The position numbers were made by a program, and so were the translations under genes. 64,000 nucleotides of DNA, taken from NCBI RefSeq assembly GCF_000826525.2, contig NZ_LN651331.1:528323-592322 (forward strand). Direction: 5' to 3'. Positions 55,561 to 64,000 of the stretch are shown here, in pieces. The notes beneath the pieces were generated by a model that did no database searches, was not told the DNA's origin, and saw nothing but the letters and a program-made list of their open reading frames with translations. Positions within the stretch are counted from its first letter, which is position 1; each line of letters begins with the position of its first letter. The stretch comes from Mobilicoccus massiliensis (GTDB taxonomy: Bacteria; Actinomycetota; Actinomycetes; Actinomycetales; Dermatophilaceae).

Positions 55561-55633
55561 TGGGCCCGGCCGGGCTCGAACCGACGACACCCGCGGTGTA
55601 AACGCGGTGCTCTACCAACTGAGCTACAGGCCC
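55561..55633 (-). tRNA. tRNA-Val (anticodon TAC)
   Basis: A 73-nt cloverleaf on the minus strand. The acceptor arms are GGGCCTG and CGGGCCC with discriminator A, the D-stem pairs are GCTC/GAGC, and the anticodon stem CCGCG/CGCGG encloses loop TTTACAC with anticodon TAC. The T-stem GTCGG/CCGGC encloses loop TTCGAGC. CCA is not encoded. A -10-like CACAAT lies about 32 nt upstream of the 5' end. Confidence 0.96.
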
Positions 55634-55859
55634 TCCCACCCGGAGTCGCCGGGTGACCTCGGCCATTGTGACACCTCCGCCCGGTCGCGACGGACGCCAC
55701 GCGGCCGGATCCCGCTCCGCCACACCACGAACGTCCCTCGAACGCCCCCGACGAGCGTCCCGCCGGGGGATGCGGGGGTGATCACACCGACTTCACCGCG
55801 TCACGGCTAGCCCACCTGGGAGGATCGGGGTGGAGGATCGGGGTGGAGGTGGAGTCGGC

Positions 55860-56795
55860 ATGGCCATCACGACCGCGCAGGCCCTCGCACGGGCCGCCGT
55901 GACCGGAACGGGTGAGCTGTTGCTGCACGCCTTCACCCCGCCGCGGGTCGGGACCACACCGGCGAGGCAGTCGGGTGCGGCGAACAGACTGCGCCGCCGA
56001 CTGGCGCTCATCCGCCCGGACGCCGTCGTCGCCTACGACCTCGTCGACGAGTCCGAGCGCACCGCCGCCGAGCGACCTTGCCCCTTCTCCCCGGTCGTCG
56101 ATCCCGCGGAGTTCGCCCGGATCCACCTCACGGGCTGCACGACGCCACGCGTGCTCTACCGCGGCATCGGCTCCCGCACCGAGCAGGAGTTCACTCGGTG
56201 GCTGGCCGGTCTGCCCGCGGGCACCGCGGTCGTACCGGTCGGCGCGGTCGCCCCGGACGCGCGCATGATCACCTCCTTGCCTCGAGCGCACGAGATCGTC
56301 CGCATCGCCCGACCCGACATCCTGCTCGGCGGCATCACCGTCCCCGAACGCCACACCCTGGGCCGGGACGAGGACCGTCGTCTGCTGCTCAAACAGCGAT
56401 CGGGCTGCTCCTTCTTCATCTCCCAGCTCGTCTACGACCCCCTCCCCGCGGCCGCCGTCGCCGAGGCGTACGCGGTACGGGTGCGGGCCGACGGCCTGCG
56501 ACCGGCCCCGCTGATCTTCGCCCTGGCACCGTGCGGCTCACCCCGTCAGCTGGACCTGCTCCATTGGCTCGGGGTCGCCGTGCCACCGCAGGTCGCGCGC
56601 CGTCTGCGTACCTCTCGCGACCCCCGCCGCGACTCCTCCGAGCACTGTCTGGCCGTCGCCCGCGAGTTGGCGGTCGTCTGCCGGGGATTGGGCCTCCCGT
56701 TCGGGTTCTCCGTCGAGGGTCTCTCGCAGTCCCCGGCCGACACGGACGCGGCCGTGCGTCTCGCCGCCGAGCTCGGGAGCGTTCTTCGACGGTGA
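55860..56795 (+). CDS. Methylenetetrahydrofolate reductase-like TIM-barrel protein
   Basis: A 311-residue protein that resembles the MTHFR/FAD-linked oxidoreductase superfamily. Early it has LLHAFTPPRVG (cf. E-x-FPP-x). In the middle are AVVAYDLVDESERT and ILLGGITVPERH. Then KQRSGCSFFISQLVYDP matches the G-x-FF-I-TQ-x-FFD motif of MTHFR. The second half is diverged, and the family's catalytic Glu/Asp positions cannot be assigned with confidence. The ATG at 55860 has GGAGGTGGAG upstream; a GTG at 55830 is an alternative. It precedes the EEP-family gene by 113 bp. It is possibly involved in one-carbon or methyl metabolism, with the reaction unproven. Confidence 0.6.
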   Translation: MAITTAQALARAAVTGTGELLLHAFTPPRVGTTPARQSGAANRLRRRLALIRPDAVVAYDLVDESERTAAERPCPFSPVVDPAEFARIHLTGCTTPRVLYRGIGSRTEQEFTRWLAGLPAGTAVVPVGAVAPDARMITSLPRAHEIVRIARPDILLGGITVPERHTLGRDEDRRLLLKQRSGCSFFISQLVYDPLPAAAVAEAYAVRVRADGLRPAPLIFALAPCGSPRQLDLLHWLGVAVPPQVARRLRTSRDPRRDSSEHCLAVARELAVVCRGLGLPFGFSVEGLSQSPADTDAAVRLAAELGSVLRR

Positions 56796-56908
56796 GGCAA
56801 CCGATGGCACCCGCCCGGCGGCGCCACCTTCGCCTTGCCGTCGATCGTTCCGGCCGTCCAGGACATCCTCAGGTGATCACGGAAGCATCGGGCCCCAAGG
56901 GGGTTCGG

Positions 56909-57865
56909 ATGAACTGGTCTGCGGTCGGTCGCGTGCTGGTCTGGCTGCTCGTCGGATGCGGTGTGCTGCTCGCGCCGCTGCCGTACGTCGATGCCGGTGG
57001 CCCGCTACCGACCGTGCAGGCGGTGCTTCCGGTCGTCGGACTGTTCGGACTCGCGGTGGCCGCCCTCGCGCTGCTCGTTCGCGCGAGGCTCGCGGCCGCG
57101 CTCGCCGTGGTGGCCGCCCTCGCGCTGCTCGCCCCGGCGCTGCCGCTGGCACCCCGCCCGGACACCCCGGCGGCGGGAGGTGACCTGCGGGTCGTCACCC
57201 TCAACACCGAGTTCGGTCAGGCCGATCCGACCGGCGTCGTCAAGGCCGTCCACACCCGCGATGCCGACGTACTCGTGCTGCTGGAGGCGACCCCCGCGCA
57301 CTGGGCGGCGTTGAAGGCCCACGGACTGCGCAGCCTGCTGCCCCACGCCACCGGGACGGTCCACGGGAGCGCCGCCGGGACCGTCGTCGCGACGCGAGAA
57401 CCCGTCACCTGCCCCGACCCCGCCACCGCGTGTGGCCGGGTCGTCACCGCGACACGGGCGGCGGACGAACCGTTCTCGCAGGTGGACGTGCGCCTGCCCG
57501 ACGGCACAGTCGTGCGGGGAGCCCACCCGTTCCCGCCCGTCGGCCAGGGCGAGAGATCCTGGCGACTCTCCCTCGGCCGGCTCGACCGATGGATCCACCA
57601 GGTTCATGCCGGGGAGCGGATCGTCGTCACCGGCGACTTCAACGCCGGGCCCGTGCACCCCGCCTTCCGCCGAATCGCGGACGGGCTCGTGCAGGCGCCC
57701 CGAGCGTGGCCCTGGCAGCCGACATGGCCGCAGGAATCCGGGGTTCCCCCGTTCGTCCAGATCGACCACGTGCTCGCCCGCGGGTTCGCCGTCGCCGAGG
57801 AGGGGACGTTCCTCGTGCCCGGCACCGATCACGCGGGGGTGAGCGCCACCCTGCGCCCCCGGTGA
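56909..57865 (+). CDS. Membrane-anchored endonuclease/exonuclease/phosphatase family protein
   Basis: A 318-residue protein. Three N-terminal membrane helices (about 5-25, 36-58, 62-85, the last Ala/Leu-rich) are followed by an extracytoplasmic EEP domain. Visible motifs are LRVVTLNTEFG with metal-ligand Asn, VLVLLEATPAHW with catalytic Glu, VTGDFNAGPVHPAFR with Asp/Asn, and VQIDHVLARGF and PGTDHAGVSATL at the end, the Asp-His pair. It is likely a surface phosphodiesterase or phosphatase acting on lipids or nucleotides. The ATG at 56909 has AAGGGGG upstream. It converges with ahpE. Confidence 0.85.
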   Translation: MNWSAVGRVLVWLLVGCGVLLAPLPYVDAGGPLPTVQAVLPVVGLFGLAVAALALLVRARLAAALAVVAALALLAPALPLAPRPDTPAAGGDLRVVTLNTEFGQADPTGVVKAVHTRDADVLVLLEATPAHWAALKAHGLRSLLPHATGTVHGSAAGTVVATREPVTCPDPATACGRVVTATRAADEPFSQVDVRLPDGTVVRGAHPFPPVGQGERSWRLSLGRLDRWIHQVHAGERIVVTGDFNAGPVHPAFRRIADGLVQAPRAWPWQPTWPQESGVPPFVQIDHVLARGFAVAEEGTFLVPGTDHAGVSATLRPR

Positions 57866-57889
57866 GAGGCGGGGTGCCGCGCGGACACC

Positions 57890-58360
57890 TCAGTCGCCGA
57901 TGAGCTCGGCGAGGGTGGAGTGAAAGCCCGAGAAGTCGCGTCGCTCACCGGGATCCGTCGTGAGGGTCCAGGCGATCGTGCCGTCGGGCAGGACGAGGAA
58001 GGTTCCGCGGGTGGCGAATCCGCCCTGCTCCTCGAACACGCCGTAGGAGCGGGCGACCTCGCCGTGCGGCCAGAAGTCGGAGAGCAGCGGGAAGAAGAAC
58101 GCCTCCCGGTCGTCGTAGGCGCGCAGGGCGAACATCGGGTCGCAGCTGATCGCGACCGTCGTGACGTGCTCGCTCTGGAACTTGGCGAGGTCGTCGCGGA
58201 TCTCCTGCAGTTCCCCGGTGCAGATGCCCGAGAACGCGAACGGGTAGAACACGAGTAGGGCGGCCCGCTCGGCCGTGAGCTCCTCGAGGGTCACGACCTT
58301 GCCGAACTGGTTCGACAGGGAGAAGGCGGGGGCGTCGTCGCCGACCGTGAGAGGCGTCAT
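57890..58360 (-). CDS. ahpE: AhpE-type peroxiredoxin
   Basis: A 156-residue thiol peroxidase reducing hydroperoxides. The peroxidatic cysteine is Cys47 in FYPFAFSGICTGELQEIRDD, the form typical of the 1-Cys AhpE family of actinobacteria. An additional Cys in AISCDPMFALRAY is at a non-resolving position, so recycling probably depends on mycothiol or another thiol system. The ATG at 58360 gives MTPLTVGDDAPAF, a normal start. AhpE next to a DUF3052 gene and aceE is the mycobacterial arrangement too. Confidence 0.93.
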   Translation of the reverse strand: MTPLTVGDDAPAFSLSNQFGKVVTLEELTAERAALLVFYPFAFSGICTGELQEIRDDLAKFQSEHVTTVAISCDPMFALRAYDDREAFFFPLLSDFWPHGEVARSYGVFEEQGGFATRGTFLVLPDGTIAWTLTTDPGERRDFSGFHSTLAELIGD

Positions 58361-58409
58361 GCGCCCAGTGTGCCAGCGCGCGAGCCCGATTCGAGGCAGC
58401 TCGAACCGG

Positions 58410-58826
58410 TCAGCGACGCGCGGTCTTGGGTGCGACGAGCCGCGTGGCCGACCACTCGGGAGTGAGGTTGACGCTCGCGGAGGCGTGCAGCCCGGCGGTG
58501 TCGGCGGCCTCCGCCACGTCGCTGGGGTCGACCTCGCCGTTGCGCCCCACCTTGGGCGTGAGCAGCACGATGAAGCCGTGGTCCTCGAGGGTGACGAGGG
58601 CGTCGACGAGGGCGTCGGTGAGGTCACCGTCGTTGTCGCGCCACCAGAGGAGAACGGCGTCGACCACGTCCTCGTAGTCCTCGTCCTCGAGCTGGCCGTC
58701 GATGACGCCCTCGATCTGCGTGCGGAGCTCGTCGTCGACGTCGTCGTCGTACCCGAGCTCGAGAACTACCTGGTCTTCGGTGAAACCCAGCTTGGAAACC
58801 GGTCCCGCCGTGGACGTGCCAACCAC
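58410..58826 (-). CDS. DUF3052 family protein
   Basis: A 138-residue acidic protein of the actinobacterial DUF3052 family: KLGFTEDQVVLELGYDDDVDDELR, DEDYEDVVDAVLLWWRDND, LVTLEDHGFIVLLTPKVGRN and SVNLTPEWSATRLVAPK. No catalytic motif is seen. It is conserved beside aceE in this phylum and is predicted to be cytosolic. The start at 58826 is preferred because the frame shows family similarity almost from the first residues. It is leftward, 49 bp before ahpE, so the two may be co-transcribed. Confidence 0.88.
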   Translation of the reverse strand: MVGTSTAGPVSKLGFTEDQVVLELGYDDDVDDELRTQIEGVIDGQLEDEDYEDVVDAVLLWWRDNDGDLTDALVDALVTLEDHGFIVLLTPKVGRNGEVDPSDVAEAADTAGLHASASVNLTPEWSATRLVAPKTARR

Positions 58827-58990
58827 GCGTGTCTACCTCTCTGGAGTGGGCGGCATGGCCGTCCCGATGTACCGTTTCGACTCTAGTGCAGCGGCTCACG
58901 TGCGATCTTGCAAGCACGTGGGCGTATCCGACGCGGTGATCAACCGGCTCGCAGGGCCCTCGCACCCCTCCCGACAGGACTGAAAGACAC

Positions 58991-59854
58991 ATGGGTCGAC
59001 GCACCACACGCACCCCGTCGGTGCGTGTCGAGCTCACCGACTCCGGCCCCCGACTGCACCGGCGACCCGACACCGTGGCCGTCGAGGAGCCGCTGGAGAT
59101 CCGCGTCGATGGCGAGTCGCTCTCGACGACGATGCGCACGCCCGGCGACGACTTCGACCTCGCGCTGGGCTGGTTGCTCGGCGAGCGCGCGATCTCCGAC
59201 GCCGAGGCGGTCGCGGCCATGCGCCACTGCACCGACCTCGACGAATCCGGCCGCCCGACGTTCAACGTCGTCGAGGTGAGCCTGGCCCCCGGCGCGCGAC
59301 TCGCGCCGGGCGTCTCGGCGCGTCGCTCGTACACCTCCAGCGCCTGCGGCATCTGCGGCACCGAGAGCATCGAGGCCGTGATGCACGGCGACGTGCCCGA
59401 TCTCCACGCCGACGACTCGTCGGTCGCTCCCGAGGTACTCGCCGGCCTCGTCGAGACGATGCGCGAACACCAGGCGAGCTTCGACCGCACGGGCGGGGTG
59501 CACGCGGCGGCCCTCTTCACCGCCGACGGCGAGTTGCTCTGCCTGCGCGAGGACATCGGTCGCCACAACGCCGTCGACAAGGTCGTGGGCTGGGCCGCGC
59601 GCGAAGTCGGCCGGATCGGTCGCGCCCCCGCCGATCGCACCGGGCTGCCACACGTGCTGCTCGTCAGCGGGCGCGCCGGGTTCGAACTCGTGCAGAAGTG
59701 CGTCGTCGCGGGCATCCCGGTCATGGCCGCGGTCTCGGCGCCCTCGAGCCTGGCCGTCGACCTGGCCGAGCGCGCCAGCCTCACCCTCGTGGGATTCCTC
59801 CGCCCTCCGACTTTCACGGTATATTCCGGTCAATACCGTCTCGGCCTCGGTTGA
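58991..59854 (+). CDS. fdhD: Formate dehydrogenase accessory sulfurtransferase
   Basis: Delivers sulfur from a cysteine desulfurase to the molybdenum cofactor of formate dehydrogenase. The 287-residue protein has the conserved TMRTPGDDFDLALGWLLGE, the sulfur-carrying SACGICG motif (Cys119 and Cys122, as in E. coli FdhD) and EDIGRHNAVDKVVG. RAGFELVQKCVVAGIPV and SAPSSLAVDLAE follow, all typical. The ATG follows a weak site (GAAAGACAC). No formate dehydrogenase or molybdopterin genes are in the window. A short hairpin lies between it and aceE. Confidence 0.93.
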   Translation: MGRRTTRTPSVRVELTDSGPRLHRRPDTVAVEEPLEIRVDGESLSTTMRTPGDDFDLALGWLLGERAISDAEAVAAMRHCTDLDESGRPTFNVVEVSLAPGARLAPGVSARRSYTSSACGICGTESIEAVMHGDVPDLHADDSSVAPEVLAGLVETMREHQASFDRTGGVHAAALFTADGELLCLREDIGRHNAVDKVVGWAAREVGRIGRAPADRTGLPHVLLVSGRAGFELVQKCVVAGIPVMAAVSAPSSLAVDLAERASLTLVGFLRPPTFTVYSGQYRLGLG

Positions 59855-59883
59855 CGCGCGCTGCCCATCCGATCGGAGTGCTC

Positions 59884-59899
59884 GCCCCCTCCAGGGGGC
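59884..59899 (+). terminator. Small GC hairpin between fdhD and aceE
   Basis: GCCCCCT and AGGGGGC pair around a 2-nt loop about 30 bp after fdhD. It is a weak candidate terminator; aceE presumably has its own promoter in the following 80 bp. Confidence 0.35.
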
Positions 59900-59983
59900 A
59901 TGCCGCAGTGCGACAACTATTGTGACTGTGACGAAGGTCGCTCGTCGGCGACCGCTGGCTTCACCGGCAGAAAGGACACCCAC

Positions 59984-62752
59984 GTGCGCCCGGTTGATGC
60001 AGGCCCGATCATCAACGGCCTTCCGAGCAACTTCCCCGACATCGATCCCGAGGAGACGCAGGAGTGGCGTGACGCCCTCGACCAGCTCATCGCGGCCTAC
60101 GGCCAGGAGCGGGCTCGCTACATCATGCTCAGCCTCCTCGAGCATTCGCGGGTGCGGCAGGTCGGTGTCCCTTCGCTGACCACGACCGACTACGTCAACA
60201 CCATCCCGTTCGAGGCCGAGCCGTGGTTCCCCGGCGACGAGGACATGGAACGCTCCTTCCGCCGCCTCATCCGCTGGAACGCCGCGGTGCTCGTGCACCG
60301 GGCCCAGCGTCCCGGCATCGGCGTGGGCGGCCACATCTCGACGTACGCCTCCGCGGCGACGCTGTACGAGGTCGGCTTCAACCACTTCTTCCGCGGGCAG
60401 GACGCCCCCGGTGGTGGCGACCAGGTGTTCTTCCAGGGTCACGCCTCCCCCGGCATGTACGCTCGCGCGTTCCTCGAGGGCCGCATCCCCGAGGCGCAGA
60501 TGGACGGGTTCCGACAGGAGCACAGCCACCTCGTCGACGGCAAACCGCTCGCGCTGCCGAGCTACCCGCACCCGCGGCTCATGCCCGACTTCTGGCAGTT
60601 CCCGACGGTGTCGATGGGTCTGGGCCCGATCAACGCGATCTATCAGGCGCAGTTCAACAAGTACCTCACCAACCGCGGGCTCAAGGACACCTCCGACCAG
60701 CATGTGTGGGCGTTCCTCGGCGACGGCGAGATGGACGAGATCGAGAGCCGCGGCGCCCTGCAGTGGGCGGCGATGGAGGAGCTCGACAACCTCACGTTCG
60801 TCATCAACTGCAACCTGCAGCGTCTCGACGGCCCGGTCCGCGGCAACGGCAAGATCATCCAGGAGCTCGAGGCGTTCTTCCGCGGCGCCGGCTGGAACGT
60901 CATCAAGGTCATCTGGGGCAGCGGCTGGGACGAGCTGCTCGCCGCCGACAACCAGGGCGCACTGCGGCACGTCATGAACAGCACGCCCGACGGCGACTAC
61001 CAGACGTTCCGCGCCAACGACGGCAAGTACGTGCGCGACTTCTTCTTCGGCCGCGACCCGCGCACCCGCAAGCTCGTCGAGAACTGGAGCGACGACGACA
61101 TCTGGTGGAAGCTGCGCCGCGGTGGCCACGACTACCGCAAGGTGTACGCCGCCTACGACCGCGCGGTGCGCCACACGGGCCAGCCGACCGTCATCCTCGC
61201 CAAGACGATCAAGGGCTTCACGCTGGGCTCCTCGTTCGCCGGCCGCAACGCGACGCACCAGATGAAGAAGCTCGCGCTCGACGACCTCAAGGCGCTGCGC
61301 GACACCCTGCACATCCCGCTCACCGACGAGCAGCTCGAGGCCGACCCCTACCAGCCGCCGTTCTACAACCCCGGGCCCGGCGACGAGCGCATCCAGTACA
61401 TGCTCGAGCGGCGCGAGAAGCTCGGCGGCTTCGTACCGGAGCGTCGGCACGGTCAGCAGCACATCCACCTGCCCGACTCCTCGGCCTACAACTCGGTCAA
61501 GAAGGGCTCGGGCAAGCAGCAGGTCGCCACGACGATGGCGTTCGTGCGTCTGCTCAAGGACCTCATGCGCGACAAGGAGTTCGGCAAGCGCGTCGTGCCG
61601 ATCATCCCCGACGAGGCCCGCACGTTCGGCATGGACTCGTTCTTCCCGACGGCCAAGATCTACAACCCGCACGGGCAGAACTACACCGCCGTCGACGCCG
61701 AGCTGATGCTCGCGTACAAGGAGTCGACCCAGGGCCAGATGCTGCACCTCGGCATCAACGAGGCCGGCTCGGTCGCGGCGTTCACCGCCGTCGGCACGAG
61801 CTACTCCACGCACGACGAGCCGATGCTGCCGGTGTACGTCTTCTACTCGATGTTCGGGTTCCAGCGCACCGGTGACGCGATCTGGGCGGCTGCCGACCAG
61901 ATGGCCCGCGGGTTCCTCATCGGCGCCACCGCCGGACGCACCACCCTGACCGGTGAGGGCCTGCAGCACATGGACGGCCACTCCCCGATCCTCGCGGCCA
62001 CCAACCCGGCCGTCGTGCACTACGACCCGGCGTTCGCGTTCGAGATCGCCCACATCATGGAGTCGGGCCTGGAGCGCATGTACGGCGACGACCCCGAGGA
62101 CGTCATCTTCTACCTCACGGTCTACAACGAGCCGATGCAGCAGCCGGCCGAGCCCGATGAGGTCGACGTCGAGGGCATCCTTCGGGGCATGTACCTGTTC
62201 CGCGCCGGTGACGGCGAGGGCCTGGACAACCCCGACTCGGCTCCCCACGCGCAGCTCCTCGCCTCGGGCGTGGGCGTGCCGTGGGCCCTCGAGGCGCAGA
62301 AGCTCCTCAAGGAGGACTGGGGCGTGATCGCCGACGTCTGGAGCGTCACGAGCTGGGGCGAGCTGCGTCGCGAGGCCCGGGCCTGCGACGAGCAGCGGTT
62401 CCTCCACCCCGAGAGTGACGAGCGCGTGCCCTACGTCACCCGCTGCCTGCAGGATCGGCCCGGTCCGGTCGTCGCCACCAGCGACTACGCCAGCGAGCTG
62501 CAGGACTTCATCGCCCCGTGGGTGCCCGGTGACTTCTCGGCACTCGGCGCCGACGGCTTCGGGTTCTCCGACACCCGCCAGGCCGCCCGCCGGTTCTTCC
62601 ACATCGACGGCCCGTCGATGGTCGTGCGCACGCTGCAGATGCTCGCCGAGCGTGGCGAGGTCGAGGACTCGGTGCCGCACGCCGCGGCCACCAAGTACAA
62701 GCTGCTCGACGTCACCGCCGGAGCCTCCGGCAACGCGGGCGGGGAGTCCTGA
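59984..62752 (+). CDS. aceE: Pyruvate dehydrogenase E1 component (homodimeric)
   Basis: Thiamine-diphosphate-dependent decarboxylase of the pyruvate dehydrogenase complex. The 922-residue length is typical of the AceE type. Motifs include [48 protein letters not shown], the TPP/Mg site [10 protein letters not shown] through [32 protein letters not shown] and [12 protein letters not shown]. The GTG at 59984 ([14 protein letters not shown]) has AGAAAGGA upstream; the frame is open 28 codons earlier to an ATG without similarity. The E2 and E3 partners are most likely SucB and LpdA encoded 50 kb to the left. Transcription probably ends at the strong hairpin at 62781. Confidence 0.96.
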   Translation: MRPVDAGPIINGLPSNFPDIDPEETQEWRDALDQLIAAYGQERARYIMLSLLEHSRVRQVGVPSLTTTDYVNTIPFEAEPWFPGDEDMERSFRRLIRWNAAVLVHRAQRPGIGVGGHISTYASAATLYEVGFNHFFRGQDAPGGGDQVFFQGHASPGMYARAFLEGRIPEAQMDGFRQEHSHLVDGKPLALPSYPHPRLMPDFWQFPTVSMGLGPINAIYQAQFNKYLTNRGLKDTSDQHVWAFLGDGEMDEIESRGALQWAAMEELDNLTFVINCNLQRLDGPVRGNGKIIQELEAFFRGAGWNVIKVIWGSGWDELLAADNQGALRHVMNSTPDGDYQTFRANDGKYVRDFFFGRDPRTRKLVENWSDDDIWWKLRRGGHDYRKVYAAYDRAVRHTGQPTVILAKTIKGFTLGSSFAGRNATHQMKKLALDDLKALRDTLHIPLTDEQLEADPYQPPFYNPGPGDERIQYMLERREKLGGFVPERRHGQQHIHLPDSSAYNSVKKGSGKQQVATTMAFVRLLKDLMRDKEFGKRVVPIIPDEARTFGMDSFFPTAKIYNPHGQNYTAVDAELMLAYKESTQGQMLHLGINEAGSVAAFTAVGTSYSTHDEPMLPVYVFYSMFGFQRTGDAIWAAADQMARGFLIGATAGRTTLTGEGLQHMDGHSPILAATNPAVVHYDPAFAFEIAHIMESGLERMYGDDPEDVIFYLTVYNEPMQQPAEPDEVDVEGILRGMYLFRAGDGEGLDNPDSAPHAQLLASGVGVPWALEAQKLLKEDWGVIADVWSVTSWGELRREARACDEQRFLHPESDERVPYVTRCLQDRPGPVVATSDYASELQDFIAPWVPGDFSALGADGFGFSDTRQAARRFFHIDGPSMVVRTLQMLAERGEVEDSVPHAAATKYKLLDVTAGASGNAGGES

Positions 62753-62780
62753 GCCACGGACTGCTCACCCGGCACGACGA

Positions 62781-62818
62781 AGGCGGGGCCTCCACCGATC
62801 TCGGTGGGGGCCCCGCCT
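62781..62818. terminator. Strong bidirectional hairpin after aceE
   Basis: AGGCGGGGCC (62781-62790) pairs with GGCCCCGCCT (62809-62818), and the inner CCACCGA/TCGGTGG (62792-62798 and 62801-62807) extends the helix. It lies between convergent aceE and the glycerophosphodiesterase gene. Confidence 0.85.
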
Positions 62819-62854
62819 CGTGTGCGGTGCTCGCGTCGCGTGGGAGTCAGGGCG

Positions 62855-64000
62855 TCACTTGGACGACCAGAAGTCGTTGCGCGCGGCGACGCCGGTGTCG
62901 GGGTTGTCGGTGAACAGCCCGTCGAGGCCGGTGCGCAGGTAGACGACCTGCTCCTCGATCGCCTTGCCGTGGGCGTTGGGGTCGGTGCCGTTCCAGAAGT
63001 CCTTGGCCATGAACTGGTTCTCGTTGCGGAACGTCCAGGGGATGACCTTGAGGCCGACGCGGTGGGCGTCGGCGACGAGGGTCGTGGGTGCGCCGAGGGT
63101 GCCGTCGGCCTTCTTGGGGATGACGAAGAACTTCTCCGGGCCGATGCCGTCGGCGAAGCGGGAGATCTCCGCAAGTCCCTTGGGCGTCATCCAGTCGCGG
63201 TACTTGCGGGTGTCGCCCTTGGAGATCAGGTCGTACGGGCCGTCGTACTTGCCGTCGCCGGTCCAGGCGAGGAACGTCGACCTGCCGCGGTAGCCCATCG
63301 TGCGCACCGACTTGAGGTTGGTGATCTCGAAGGACTGCAGCCAGATATGGGCGCGCTTGGAGTTCAGGCGGTGCTTGCGCACGAGCTCGACGAACGGCTT
63401 CTCGGGGTTGAGGCCCTTGTCGTGGAAGTACGTCGAGTGCTTGATCTCGGGGATGACGCCGATCGCGCGGCCGTACTTCTTCGACAGCCGTTCGCGCAGC
63501 TCGAGGACCTCCTCGAAGGTGGGCACCTCGTCGCGACCGTCGTAGACGGTGTTGTGCTGACGCACCTTGGGCAGACGTTCCTTGGCCCGCAACGTCTTGA
63601 GCTCGGCGAGGGTGAAGTCCTCGGTGAACCAGCCCGTGACGTCGGTGCCGTCGACGTTCTTCGTCGTCTTGCGCGACGCGAACTCGGGGTGAGCGGCGAC
63701 GTCGGTGGTGCCGGAGATCTCGGGTTCGTGCCGGTCGACGAGGACGCCGTCCTTCGTCATGACCAGGTCGGGCTCGATGTAGTCGGCACCCATCGCGACG
63801 GCGAGCTCGTACGCGGAGACGGTGTGTTCGGGGCGGTAACCCGACGCGCCGCGGTGCGCGACGACCAGCGGGCTCGGCATCGAGGAACGATGGGTCATCC
63901 GGTCATGATGCCTCCGGTCGTGGCCCCGGTCGTGACCCCGGGAATGTCCGCGGTCGCGGTCGGCGGTAGCGGCCTGGGACGACGTGGCGGCGGCAGGCGT
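62855..64000 (-). CDS. glpQ: Exported glycerophosphodiester phosphodiesterase (GlpQ type), N-terminus beyond right edge
   Basis: Hydrolyses glycerophosphodiesters to glycerol 3-phosphate and an alcohol. The catalytic motifs are VVAHRGASGYRPEHTVSAY (His and Arg-Gly), ADYIEPDLVMTKDG (metal Glu/Asp), DRHEP, IPEIKHSTYF, IWLQSFE and the terminal GLDGLFTDNPD. An ATG at 63898 could start a 347-residue form. The frame stays open to the window edge, where it reads TPAAATSSQAATADRDRG and a His/Arg/Asp-rich stretch. That looks like the region after a signal peptide. GlpQ-type enzymes are normally secreted, so I annotate it as partial. Confidence 0.85.
   Translation of the reverse strand, partial: TPAAATSSQAATADRDRGHSRGHDRGHDRRHHDRMTHRSSMPSPLVVAHRGASGYRPEHTVSAYELAVAMGADYIEPDLVMTKDGVLVDRHEPEISGTTDVAAHPEFASRKTTKNVDGTDVTGWFTEDFTLAELKTLRAKERLPKVRQHNTVYDGRDEVPTFEEVLELRERLSKKYGRAIGVIPEIKHSTYFHDKGLNPEKPFVELVRKHRLNSKRAHIWLQSFEITNLKSVRTMGYRGRSTFLAWTGDGKYDGPYDLISKGDTRKYRDWMTPKGLAEISRFADGIGPEKFFVIPKKADGTLGAPTTLVADAHRVGLKVIPWTFRNENQFMAKDFWNGTDPNAHGKAIEEQVVYLRTGLDGLFTDNPDTGVAARNDFWSSK

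Overview
The window is high-GC chromosomal DNA from an actinobacterium. The order pepA, lpdA, sucB, lipB, lipA, DUF4191, RDD, glnA, glnE, glnA2, with map, ppgK and guaB1 further on, is the housekeeping order known from Actinomycetes. A Micrococcales member (Dermatophilaceae or Dermacoccaceae type) is my best guess, from gene content only. Many genes start with GTG or look leaderless, neighbours often overlap (ATGA, TGATG, GTGA), and I see no phage, transposase or plasmid genes.

Left part (1-21,000): an amino-acid-binding lipoprotein cut by the left edge, gcvT, a membrane Rieske protein, pepA, and a surface acyltransferase fused to an SGNH domain. The lipoate and 2-oxoacid dehydrogenase block follows: lpdA (E3), sucB (E2 with two lipoyl domains), a TIGR01777 epimerase, lipB, lipA, DUF4191 and RDD proteins. 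Next is glnA, with a GlnR-type operator ladder upstream and a 91-bp tandem repeat array growing out of its 3' end. Then come a FabH-like synthase with an internal deletion and an amino-acid permease coupled to a two-domain universal stress protein.

Middle part (21,000-42,500): a DevR / universal stress protein / DevS block whose sensor keeps the heme-ligand and phospho-acceptor histidines of mycobacterial DosS. Next are glnA2-glnE (overlapping by one base), map, polyphosphate glucokinase, guaB1 and a siderophore-interacting reductase. A fumC-SAP-like-tenA operon, several small conserved proteins, a cytochrome P450 and the RNase P RNA (rnpB) complete it.

Right part (42,500-64,000): the most unusual locus is a divergent TetR regulator facing one long gene that fuses an MMPL/RND exporter, a degenerate ABC ATPase and a His/Asp-rich tail. 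Its stop codon overlaps the start of a YhgE/Pip protein with about 65 heptads, and two matching palindromes lie in the shared promoter region. After that come an SGNH hydrolase, a 31-bp repeat array, an RNase II-type nuclease, an RNase H/phosphatase fusion with zinc-ribbon and Nif3 neighbours, tRNA-Val(TAC), an MTHFR-like protein, an EEP phosphatase, ahpE, DUF3052, fdhD and aceE (PDH E1). A secreted glycerophosphodiesterase is cut by the right edge. AceE, SucB and Lpd could together supply E1, E2 and E3 of pyruvate dehydrogenase, with LipA and LipB making the cofactor.
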